A DNA stretch of 5,227 nt, taken from an uncultured Opitutia bacterium (GTDB taxonomy: Bacteria > Verrucomicrobiota > Verrucomicrobiia > Opitutales > Opitutaceae). The notes under the pieces are model-generated. The model saw only the letters and a list, made by a program, of their open reading frames with translations, had not been told where the DNA came from and did not search any database. The DNA lies in NCBI GenBank assembly GCA_903938935.1, contig CAJAFD010000259.1, positions 1-5,227 of the forward strand, given 5' to 3'. Positions 1 to 5,227 of this stretch are shown here, one piece after another. Positions within the stretch are counted from its first letter, which is position 1. Every line of letters begins with the position of its first letter. The position numbers and the translations under genes were made by a program.

Positions 1-269
1 CGCCGGCCGATATGCGGCGCGGGCAACAACGTTCCGTTGAGCAGCGTGCGCACGCCGTAAATCTGCACGACGCTCGTGCGCGAAACTTTTTGAAAAAATC
101 CCGGCCGCAACACGCGCGTGATCGCACGCCCCGTCTGATCCGGCCCGAGCGAAAACAAAAACGCCGCGGGCGCACCGACCGCCTGCAAATCAGCGACGAG
201 GTTCGGGACACCTTCACGCGTACCGCGATCGGTATCGACATCCACCTTAAGCGCGAGACGGAGGGACAT
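1..269 (-). CDS. arnD: ArnD-like 4-deoxy-4-formamido-L-arabinose-phosphoundecaprenol deformylase, N-terminal part (cut by window edge)
   Basis: Only the first 89 codons are present; the gene runs off the left edge. The reading begins MSLRLALKVDVDTDRGTREG and continues through FLFSLGPDQTGR, LRPGFFQKV and IYGVRTLLNGTLLPAPHIGR. These blocks match the start of E. coli ArnD (IDVDTFRGTREGVP, FFSVGPDNMGR, LYGWDILLAGT) as I recall it. ArnD belongs to the NodB/polysaccharide-deacetylase family (CE4) and removes the formyl group from undecaprenyl-phosphate-linked formyl-L-Ara4N, so that only the free amino sugar goes on to lipid A. The D10-x-D12 pair is the expected family Asp motif; the metal-binding His motif would lie outside the window. 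The ATG at 269-267 fits the family's short N-terminus, although no Shine-Dalgarno sequence precedes it. It follows the dehydrogenase gene after a 91-nt gap containing a hairpin. Identification is firm; completeness cannot be judged. Confidence 0.93.
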   Translation of the reverse strand, partial: MSLRLALKVDVDTDRGTREGVPNLVADLQAVGAPAAFLFSLGPDQTGRAITRVLRPGFFQKVSRTSVVQIYGVRTLLNGTLLPAPHIGR

Positions 270-360
270 GGTTAAAAGGTAGGGCGGGTTCCGCTGAGCC
301 CGCCGAAAAATTCAAAGGTAACGCAGCGCACCCAGCAGGCGCGCCCCGGCACGTCGGAGT
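270..360 (-). other. Intergenic gap between the dehydrogenase gene and arnD
   Basis: This 91-nt gap is the only sizeable non-coding stretch in the window. It holds a GC-rich hairpin at 283-304. Flanking the hairpin are two similar short sequences, TTAAAAGGTAG at 272-282 and TTCAAAGGTAA at 311-321 on the plus strand (9 of 11 bases identical). I see no convincing -35/-10 promoter and no Shine-Dalgarno sequence before arnD. The gap is long compared with the other junctions here (1 nt, two 4-nt overlaps, 40 nt), so arnD may be expressed somewhat differently from the rest; that is inference. Confidence 0.6.
283..304 (-). promoter_or_regulatory. GC-rich hairpin in the arnD leader
   Basis: The arms GGCGGG (283-288) and CCCGCC (299-304) are perfect reverse complements separated by 10 nt. 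On the minus-strand transcript it reads GGCGGG, then CTCAGCGGAA, then CCCGCC, followed by CTACCTTTTAACC and the arnD ATG. The downstream U-tract is short and interrupted, so a strong intrinsic terminator is unlikely. A weak attenuator, or a processing or stability element that lowers arnD relative to the upstream genes, is possible. In such a GC-rich genome a six-pair stem can also arise by chance. Confidence 0.3.
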
Positions 361-1398
361 TTACTCGAGCTGATAATCTTTGTGCGCGAGGTGGTAATCG
401 AGCGTGAGCTTGATCGCCTTCTTGAGGCCGACCTTAGGGCTCCAGCCGAGACGCTTCTTCGCGTTGGCGATCGAGGGCACGCGTTTCTGGATATCTTGGT
501 AATATTTTCCAAAATATTTACCCGAGGGCACGATCACGGTCTTGGCCGCTTTCACGTGCGCCGCGTAGTCGGGATAATCTTTAAACGCCGTGATGATGTG
601 CTTCGCCAGATCGGCGACGCTCACGTCGTTGTTGGGATTGCCGATGTTGAAAATCTGGCGCGAGGCGCAGCCATTTTTGTTTTCGATGATGCGCAGGAGC
701 GCGTCGACGCCGTCGTCGATAAACGTGAAGGAGCGGCTCTGTTTGCCACCGTCGACGAGTTGGAGCGGTTTTTTGAAGATGACGTTGGAGATGAACTGCG
801 TGAAGAGCCGCGAACTGCCTTCCTTGGGCTCCATGACGTCGTCGAGTTGCGGCCCGATCCAGTTGAACGGACGGAAGAGCGTGTAATCGACGTTGTCGCG
901 CACGCCATAGGCGTAAATGACGCGGTCGAGCAATTGCTTCGAGCAGGCGTAAATCCAGCGCTGGCGCTCGATGGGGCCGTAAACGAGGCTCGTCGTTTCT
1001 TCGTCGAGTTTGGCATCGGTGCTCATGCCGTAGACTTCGGACGTGGACGGGAAAATGATGCGCTTCTTGTATTTGGCGCACTGTCGGACGACGGCGAGGT
1101 TGGCCTCGAAATCGAGTTCGAAGACGCGCAACGGGTCTTTGACGTACTGGATCGGGTTGGCGATGGCGACGAGCGGGATGACGACGTCGCACTTTTTCAC
1201 GTGGTACTCGATGTACTCGCGGTTGATCGTGATGTCGCCTTCGACGAACTTGAAGCGCGGATTGCTCAAGCTGTCCTCAAGTTTATGGGAGCCGATGTCC
1301 ATGCCGTAGACCTCCCAGTCTTTTTGTTTGAGAATCGCTCGGGTGAGCGAGCTGCCGATGAAACCGTTGGCGCCGAGGATGAGGACTTTGAGGGGCAT
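361..1398 (-). CDS. arnA: UDP-glucuronic acid decarboxylating dehydrogenase (stand-alone ArnA C-terminal domain)
   Basis: The 345-aa product is an extended short-chain dehydrogenase equivalent to the C-terminal half of E. coli ArnA. It would oxidise and decarboxylate UDP-glucuronate with NAD+ to UDP-4-keto-L-arabinose in the cytoplasm. Seen in sequence: the Rossmann NAD-binding motif GANGFIG at residues 9-15; IEYHVKKCDVVIPLVAIA at 63-80; FPSTSEVYGM at 116-125 with S120/E121 matching E. coli S433/E434; the YxxxK pair Y150/K154; LFRPFNWIGP at 174-183; LVDGGKQSRSFTFIDDG at 214-230; and YYQDIQKRVPSI at 299-310, where R306 matches E. coli R619. Every catalytic residue I can check is present. The start at 1398 puts the Rossmann motif right at the N-terminus. 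The frame stays open upstream to a possible start at 1518, but those 40 residues overlap the preceding gene and resemble nothing. It lies 40 nt after the formyltransferase stop; no clear Shine-Dalgarno is seen. The split from the formyltransferase is the notable feature. Confidence 0.95.
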   Translation of the reverse strand: MPLKVLILGANGFIGSSLTRAILKQKDWEVYGMDIGSHKLEDSLSNPRFKFVEGDITINREYIEYHVKKCDVVIPLVAIANPIQYVKDPLRVFELDFEANLAVVRQCAKYKKRIIFPSTSEVYGMSTDAKLDEETTSLVYGPIERQRWIYACSKQLLDRVIYAYGVRDNVDYTLFRPFNWIGPQLDDVMEPKEGSSRLFTQFISNVIFKKPLQLVDGGKQSRSFTFIDDGVDALLRIIENKNGCASRQIFNIGNPNNDVSVADLAKHIITAFKDYPDYAAHVKAAKTVIVPSGKYFGKYYQDIQKRVPSIANAKKRLGWSPKVGLKKAIKLTLDYHLAHKDYQLE

Positions 1399-1438
1399 GA
1401 GATGAAGATTCGATCTGAGGTTTGGGCAAAGCCGCCAG

Positions 1439-2350
1439 TTAGGCGAGCCTTTGTCCGACTTGAAAAATCGCAGGTGGCGCACCGCGCCATTCGATCCGCG
1501 TGAGTTCCAACGCGCCATCGCCCGTGGCGACGACGAGCGGCGCGATGCAAAGCACTTCGCCGGGCGCGCCGCGGCGACCGCTCGTCGCGGGCGTGTCGGT
1601 CTCGGCCCACCACACCATTAACCGCGCACCGTCGATCTCGGTGAACGCGCCCGGATACGGATCGGTCACCGCGCGGATGAGATTAAAAATCTGCTGCGAG
1701 GATTGAGCCCACGGGATGCGCCCGTCCTCGGGTTTGCGGCCGCCGAAGTAGTTGGCCTGCGTCTCGTCTTGGGGCGTCTCGCGAACGGTGCCGGCGAGCA
1801 ACGCCTCGATCTGGCGCGCGAGCACCGCCGGCGCGCAAGGCAACACCTTGCGAAACGCCTGCTCCGCCGTATCGCGCGGGCCGATGTCCACGCCGGCTTG
1901 ATCGACCACGGCGCCGGCATCCGCGGATTTCACCATGCGGTGCAACGTCATCCCGATGCGGGACTCGCCGTGGAGTACCGCCCAATTGATCGGCGCGCGT
2001 CCGCGATATTTCGGCAGCAACGAACCGTGCATATTCCATGCCCCGAGCGGCGGCAGCGCGAGGATCTTGGTCCCGATCATGTGCCGGTAATAAACCGATA
2101 AAATCAGATCCGGCTGCAGCGCCGCGATGCGCTCGCGCCACTCGGGCGTGTTGACGGATTCGGGCGTGAAAACCGGAATGCCTTTTTCCCGCGCCGCGAC
2201 GGCGGGCGTTTTAAACCAGATTTTTTCGTGCGGGTTGTCCTCGTGCGTGATGAGCGCGACGACGTTGTCCCCGCGCTCCAACAGCAACGAAAGACACGCG
2301 TAACCGACTTCGCTGTAACCGAAAAACAGGATGCGCGGTTTCACGCTCAT
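1439..2350 (-). CDS. arnA: UDP-L-Ara4N formyltransferase (stand-alone ArnA N-terminal domain)
   Basis: The 303-aa product matches the N-terminal half of E. coli ArnA in length and motifs. It would transfer a formyl group from N10-formyl-tetrahydrofolate to the 4-amine of UDP-L-Ara4N. Seen: THEDNPHEKIWF at residues 35-46; YYRHMIGTKIL at 87-97; the catalytic block NMHGSLLPKYRGRAPINW at 106-123, with N106 and H108 matching E. coli N102/H104; TLHRMVKSADAGAVV at 135-149, with D144 matching D140; AVTDPYPGAF at 227-236; and a C-terminal OB-like domain including APLVVATGDGALEL at 270-283. It starts in a 4-nt ATGA overlap with arnC, which suggests translational coupling. An AAGGAAG purine stretch lies about 13 nt upstream, rather far for a ribosome binding site. 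The protein ends naturally at VGQRLA, where stand-alone formyltransferases and the ArnA domain both end. Related sugar N-formyltransferases acting on other UDP- or dTDP-amino sugars are the alternative, but neighbours and the ArnA-like motifs favour L-Ara4N. Confidence 0.94.
   Translation of the reverse strand: MSVKPRILFFGYSEVGYACLSLLLERGDNVVALITHEDNPHEKIWFKTPAVAAREKGIPVFTPESVNTPEWRERIAALQPDLILSVYYRHMIGTKILALPPLGAWNMHGSLLPKYRGRAPINWAVLHGESRIGMTLHRMVKSADAGAVVDQAGVDIGPRDTAEQAFRKVLPCAPAVLARQIEALLAGTVRETPQDETQANYFGGRKPEDGRIPWAQSSQQIFNLIRAVTDPYPGAFTEIDGARLMVWWAETDTPATSGRRGAPGEVLCIAPLVVATGDGALELTRIEWRGAPPAIFQVGQRLA
2347..2350 (-). other. ATGA stop/start overlap, arnC to formyltransferase
   Basis: On the minus strand the four bases ATGA contain both the formyltransferase start codon (2350-2348) and the arnC stop TGA (2349-2347). 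With only a distant purine stretch upstream, termination-reinitiation coupling is the likely way the second gene is translated. The overlap itself is seen directly; the coupling is inferred. Confidence 0.7.
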
Positions 2351-3297
2351 TTCGTTTCGAGCACTTCCTTCACGTGGTAACGCTGACGCGCGCGGACAAC
2401 TTGATACGTGCGACCCACGTATTCGCCAATCAGGCCGATGCCGATCATCGCCACGCTCAGCACGAAGAGCACGATCGCCAACAGCGTGAACACCCCGAAG
2501 GTTTCGCGATCGAGGTTAAACGCGAAGCGCCGCACAAACAGCAGCACCACCAGCGCAAAACTCCCGAGCGAGCTGACCCCGGCAAACATCGTGAAATATT
2601 GCAGCGGCGCGATGGAGAAGCCGGTGATGAGGTCGAAATTCAACCGAATCAGGCTGTAAAACGAGTAGTTGGAAGCGCCGGCGTGGCGTTCCTCGTGCTT
2701 CACGCCGACCTCGGCCGGATTGCCCGCAAAGCTGTACGCCAGCGCGGGGATGAACGTATTAATCGCGCCGCTGCGCACGATGGCGTCGATCACCGCCCGC
2801 GAATACGCGCGCAACATACAACCTTGGTCCGTCATCTCGATGCTCGTCGTTTTTTCGCGGACGTAGTTGATGACTTTCGAGGCGTACGTGCGGAAAAAAG
2901 AATCCTGCCGATTTAGGCGATAACCACCGACATAATCGGAGCCGGCGTCCATCTGCGCGAGCAACTTGGGGATTTCCTCGGGCGGATTCTGGAGATCGGC
3001 GTCGAGCGTCACGATGATATCGCCGCGCACACGCTCAAAAGCCGCCATGATCGCCATGTGCTGCCCGTAGTTGGCGTTGAAATCGATGACCCGCGTCACG
3101 TCGGGCCGGACCGCGTGTTGCGCGCGGAGCAACTCGATGGAACGATCGGCGCTGCCATCGTTGGTGAAAATAATTTCGTAGCGGCGACCGATCGCGTCGA
3201 GCACCGGATAAAGCCGCGCAAAGAGCGTGGGCAGATTGAGCTCCTCGTTGTAAACGGGAATGACGATGGAGAGCGGTAGATTCGACGAAGGGCTCAT
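2347..3297 (-). CDS. arnC: ArnC undecaprenyl-phosphate 4-deoxy-4-formamido-L-arabinose transferase
   Basis: The 316-aa product is a membrane GT2-family glycosyltransferase close to E. coli ArnC (322 aa). It would transfer formyl-L-Ara4N from UDP to undecaprenyl phosphate on the cytoplasmic face of the inner membrane. Seen: the GT-A nucleotide-binding start LSIVIPVYNEELNLP at residues 9-23; TNDGSADRS at 45-53; NANYGQHMAIMAAF at 74-87; the DxD metal-binding motif D99/D101 inside TLDADLQNPPEEIP at 97-110; RQDSFFRTYASKVIN at 130-144; QGCMLRAY at 158-165; and two C-terminal transmembrane segments at about 233-256 and 268-293, followed by GEYVGRTYQVVRARQRY, typical of the ArnC/DPM1-like group. It overlaps arnB upstream by 4 nt and the formyltransferase downstream by 4 nt. 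DPM1-type dolichyl or polyprenyl mannosyl/glucosyltransferases and GtrB are relatives, but the motifs and neighbours point to ArnC. Confidence 0.95.
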   Translation of the reverse strand: MSPSSNLPLSIVIPVYNEELNLPTLFARLYPVLDAIGRRYEIIFTNDGSADRSIELLRAQHAVRPDVTRVIDFNANYGQHMAIMAAFERVRGDIIVTLDADLQNPPEEIPKLLAQMDAGSDYVGGYRLNRQDSFFRTYASKVINYVREKTTSIEMTDQGCMLRAYSRAVIDAIVRSGAINTFIPALAYSFAGNPAEVGVKHEERHAGASNYSFYSLIRLNFDLITGFSIAPLQYFTMFAGVSSLGSFALVVLLFVRRFAFNLDRETFGVFTLLAIVLFVLSVAMIGIGLIGEYVGRTYQVVRARQRYHVKEVLETK

Positions 3298-3306
3298 GTT
3301 TTTTTT
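3294..3306 (-). other. A8 run at the arnB/arnC ATGA overlap (possible slippery site)
   Basis: The minus strand reads GCA AAA AAA ACA TGA in the arnB frame, with eight consecutive A residues (3306-3299) directly before the ATGA overlap (3297-3294) of the arnB stop and arnC start. The heptamer A AAA AAA is in the register used by -1 frameshift sites. A -1 slip would continue AAC ATG AGC, which is the arnC frame, giving an ArnB-ArnC fusion. No obvious Shine-Dalgarno precedes the arnC ATG. The geometry is seen directly; any frameshifting is inference. Confidence 0.45.
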
Positions 3307-4454
3307 GCCGGCGCCAAAATTTCAATCAGGGCATCAACGACGCGCGTCACATCGGCGGCGGTCATCGTGGGGAACAGTGGCAGAGTCAAAATGCTGCGGC
3401 AGATCGCTTCGGCGCGCGGGCAATCGCCTTCTTTCGAGCCGAGCCGGCGGTAAATCGCAAAAAGGTGAATCGCCGGGTAATGCACGCCGGTGCCGATGCC
3501 GGCCGCGTGCAGCGCCGCCATGACGTCAGCGCGTTTCAACGCGGGAGGCAGCACGACTTGAAACATGTGCCAATTGCTCTGCGCGAAATCCGCCACCGGC
3601 AAACCGAGCCCGAGTACCGCCGCGCCCTTCGCGGCGAACGCCTCGAAATACGCCCGCGCCAACTCGCGACGCTTGGCGTTGAACTCCTCGAGCCGCGGGA
3701 GTTGTCCGAGCCCGACGCGAGCGGCGACGTCCGTGAGATTAAATTTTCCGCCAACGACCTCGACTTCCATGCCGTCGAAACCGGAGCGCACTACGCCTTG
3801 GAGGCGGTATTGTTCGGCGAGTTTGGCTTCGGCCTCGGTATTCAACACAAGGCAACCGCCCTCGATCGTCGTGATATTTTTGTTGGGGTGAAAACTCACC
3901 GAGACAAAATCGCCGAAGGCACCGATGCGTTGGCCGTTCCAGGTTGAACCCATCGACTGCGCTGCGTCCTCGATCACGCGGAGATTGTGTTTCTTGGCGA
4001 TGGCGTAGAGGCGGTCGCGATCCACCGGCAAACCCGCGAGATCAACCGGGATGATCGCCCGCGTCGCCGGCGTGATCGCGGCCTCGATGAGCGCGAGGTC
4101 GAGATTGCGCGTGACCGGATCGATATCGACGAAGACCGGCTTGGCGCCGACTTCGAGAATGACGTTGCTCGTCGCCACCCACGAAAGCGGCGTGGTGATC
4201 ACTTCATGACCCGCGCCGATGCCGGCGATGCGCAGCGCGATTTCCATCGTGCAGGTGCCGGAGTTAAACACCCGCACAGGCCGGCCGCCGAAATATTCCG
4301 AGAGTTTGCCTTCGAGTGCTTTTACATTGGGGCCCGAGGTAATCCAACCCGAGCGAAGCACCTCGACGACGCCCGCGATGGTGGCTTCGTCCAGAGTCGG
4401 CCGCGTGAGCGGCAAATAAGGCACGGCAGGCGTGGTGGCAGCAGGGACGGACAT
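3294..4454 (-). CDS. arnB: ArnB UDP-4-amino-4-deoxy-L-arabinose--oxoglutarate aminotransferase
   Basis: The 386-aa product is a PLP-dependent aminotransferase of the DegT/DnrJ/EryC1/StrS family, the usual length for ArnB (about 380 aa). It would transfer an amino group from glutamate to the UDP-4-keto-pentose made by the dehydrogenase, giving UDP-L-Ara4N. Seen: LTRPTLDE at residues 16-23; SGWITSGPN at 35-43; NSGTCTMEIAL at 64-74; VITTPLSWVATSNVI at 85-99; IEDAAQSMGS at 161-170 with cofactor-contacting D163; SFHPNKNITTIEGG at 187-200 with K192 as the Schiff-base lysine; GGKFNLTDVAARVGLGQL at 235-252; GIGTGVHYPAIH at 319-330; and LPLFPTMTAADV at 358-369. E. coli ArnB has the same blocks (SGWITTGP, FHAIKNIT, YKYNLTD, GIGTGLHF). 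The ATG lies 1 nt after the arnT stop; no strong Shine-Dalgarno is visible, so coupling is likely. The family also makes other amino sugars, so the specific name rests on the surrounding Arn genes as well. Confidence 0.92.
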   Translation of the reverse strand: MSVPAATTPAVPYLPLTRPTLDEATIAGVVEVLRSGWITSGPNVKALEGKLSEYFGGRPVRVFNSGTCTMEIALRIAGIGAGHEVITTPLSWVATSNVILEVGAKPVFVDIDPVTRNLDLALIEAAITPATRAIIPVDLAGLPVDRDRLYAIAKKHNLRVIEDAAQSMGSTWNGQRIGAFGDFVSVSFHPNKNITTIEGGCLVLNTEAEAKLAEQYRLQGVVRSGFDGMEVEVVGGKFNLTDVAARVGLGQLPRLEEFNAKRRELARAYFEAFAAKGAAVLGLGLPVADFAQSNWHMFQVVLPPALKRADVMAALHAAGIGTGVHYPAIHLFAIYRRLGSKEGDCPRAEAICRSILTLPLFPTMTAADVTRVVDALIEILAPAKKT

Positions 4455-4455
4455 A

Positions 4456-5227
4456 TCAGGGTTGATTACTAAAAAGCGTGTGGGCCGAGGACTGACCGAG
4501 CAAATGATAACGAAACGACGGATCGGCGAAGAGTTCCTTCAGGTCCTTGGTGCGCGCGACGGCGAAAATGCGCCCGGACTCCGTCCATTGCCGGCGAAAC
4601 TCAGGCCCATCAATAAATCGCCCGCTCGCCCGCGCCGCCGCGTCGATCTCGAGCTCCAGTTCGCCCTTGAAGGCCACGGTGCCCACCGTGCGTTGCGCGT
4701 AAAACGTGAAGTCGTGAAAAAACTCCGCGTAGTGGTAAACCTTGTCGCCGGTTTTGATTTTCTGCACGACGATCGTCGCGAGCTCCTTCGTGCCGGGCTT
4801 CTGAATGTACGGCGCGGCCAACATCAGACAAAAATAAAGGCCGAGCGCCGTGGCGATCATCGCGCCCAAAGCCCCGCGCACACCGCGGCGCCGCGCCCAC
4901 CACGGAGCCGCCACCCCGCCGACGAGCAACACCGCCGCCATCGCAAACGCATACGGCCGGAGCAATTCCGCCTGACCCGGCTCCCGGATCAAGCCCGGCT
5001 TCATGACGGCGACGACGAGCGCCACCGCCAGCAGTCCACTCACAAAAGTGAAACCGTTGAGCCCCGCGCGCAGCCGTGCCGTCGCACCATCCGCCCAACG
5101 TCGCGCCCACCAACCGCCGATTATAACCGCGAGCGGCGGAAACACCGGCAAGATGTACGGGATCAATTTCGACTGCGACTTGGAGAAAAACAAAAACACG
5201 AAGCCCGCCCAAACCACCAGGAACCAG
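4456..5227 (-). CDS. arnT: ArnT-like lipid A 4-amino-4-deoxy-L-arabinosyltransferase, C-terminal part (cut by window edge)
   Basis: The frame is open to the right edge, so only the last 256 residues are seen, about half of a typical GT83 ArnT (around 550 aa). ArnT is an integral inner-membrane enzyme that moves L-Ara4N from undecaprenyl phosphate to a lipid A phosphate on the periplasmic side. The visible part starts WFLVVWAGFVFLFFSKSQSK, then KLIPYILPVFPPLAVIIGGWW, the FFSxxxxKLxxYILPxxPPLA pattern typical of ArnT and related PMT-fold transferases. Numbered from the first visible residue, hydrophobic segments follow at about 21-40, 58-75, 92-110 and 117-138, then a soluble tail of about 118 residues, expected to be periplasmic. 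The catalytic N-terminal loops are outside the window, so substrate cannot be proven here; other GT39/GT83 transferases remain possible, but the following arnB-C-A-D genes make ArnT the best reading. A GTG at 5217 is internal and not a start. Confidence 0.85.
   Translation of the reverse strand, partial: WFLVVWAGFVFLFFSKSQSKLIPYILPVFPPLAVIIGGWWARRWADGATARLRAGLNGFTFVSGLLAVALVVAVMKPGLIREPGQAELLRPYAFAMAAVLLVGGVAAPWWARRRGVRGALGAMIATALGLYFCLMLAAPYIQKPGTKELATIVVQKIKTGDKVYHYAEFFHDFTFYAQRTVGTVAFKGELELEIDAAARASGRFIDGPEFRRQWTESGRIFAVARTKDLKELFADPSFRYHLLGQSSAHTLFSNQP

Noticed and set aside
12..275. An 87-codon plus-strand open frame at the left edge
   Set aside because: It is antisense to the arnD N-terminus, which shows clear family motifs. 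The plus-strand product is Arg/His-rich with no recognisable domain.
501..518. An AT-rich inverted repeat, AATATTTT and AAAATATT separated by CC
   Set aside because: It lies inside the dehydrogenase gene and encodes the conserved Lys-Tyr-Phe-Gly-Lys-Tyr-Tyr stretch near the C-terminus, so protein coding explains it.
382..1503. A 373-codon open frame on the plus strand
   Set aside because: It lies antisense to the dehydrogenase gene, whose motifs are unmistakable. Long antisense frames are common in GC-rich coding DNA, and its low-complexity Asp/Glu/Arg/Val-rich translation resembles no family.
1399..1518. A longer, 385-aa version of the dehydrogenase starting at 1518
   Set aside because: The extra 40 residues overlap the formyltransferase gene and look random. 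The Rossmann motif sits at the N-terminus when the ATG at 1398 is used, as expected for the family.
3987..4472. A 161-codon plus-strand open frame overlapping the arnB 5' half
   Set aside because: Arg/Asp-rich antisense shadow of arnB with no recognisable motif; the same holds for the plus-strand frames at 1703-2101, 2374-2916 and 3465-3947.
5215..5217. GTG as the start of the rightmost gene
   Set aside because: The frame stays open to the window edge and the residues before it continue a hydrophobic segment, so this is an internal valine of a truncated ArnT.

Overview
The window is one minus-strand gene cluster for 4-amino-4-deoxy-L-arabinose (L-Ara4N) modification of lipid A, the Arn/Pmr pathway. 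Read in the direction of transcription (right to left), the order is arnT (3' part only, cut by the right edge), arnB, arnC, an ArnA-type formyltransferase, an ArnA-type UDP-glucuronate decarboxylating dehydrogenase, and arnD (5' part only, cut by the left edge). All six are recognised by protein similarity recalled from memory and by motifs; no database search was run.

The pathway is nearly complete. The dehydrogenase (361-1398) would convert UDP-glucuronate to the UDP-4-keto-pentose. ArnB (3294-4454) would aminate it to UDP-L-Ara4N. The formyltransferase (1439-2350) would N-formylate that sugar. ArnC (2347-3297) would move it onto undecaprenyl phosphate. ArnD (1-269) would remove the formyl group. 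ArnT (4456-5227) would transfer L-Ara4N to lipid A on the periplasmic side. No UDP-glucose dehydrogenase (Ugd) and no ArnE/ArnF flippase is visible here; either could lie outside the window.

The layout differs from the enterobacterial arnBCADTEF operon in two ways. ArnT precedes arnB instead of following arnD, and the two halves of ArnA are separate, adjacent genes in different frames. The genes are tightly packed: a 1-nt gap between arnT and arnB, 4-nt ATGA overlaps at arnB/arnC and arnC/formyltransferase, a 40-nt gap before the dehydrogenase, and a 91-nt gap before arnD. That last gap is the only substantial non-coding stretch and holds a small GC-rich hairpin. An A8 run sits at the arnB/arnC overlap, placed so that a -1 slip would fuse the two proteins.

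The organism should be a GC-rich diderm (Gram-negative) bacterium that makes lipid A. The high GC, weak or absent Shine-Dalgarno sequences and non-enterobacterial layout would fit Verrucomicrobiota (Opitutales-like) or a similar group, but this is a guess from style. I see no RNA gene, mobile element, CRISPR array or phage feature. This is a known pathway in an unusual arrangement, not an evidently new system.
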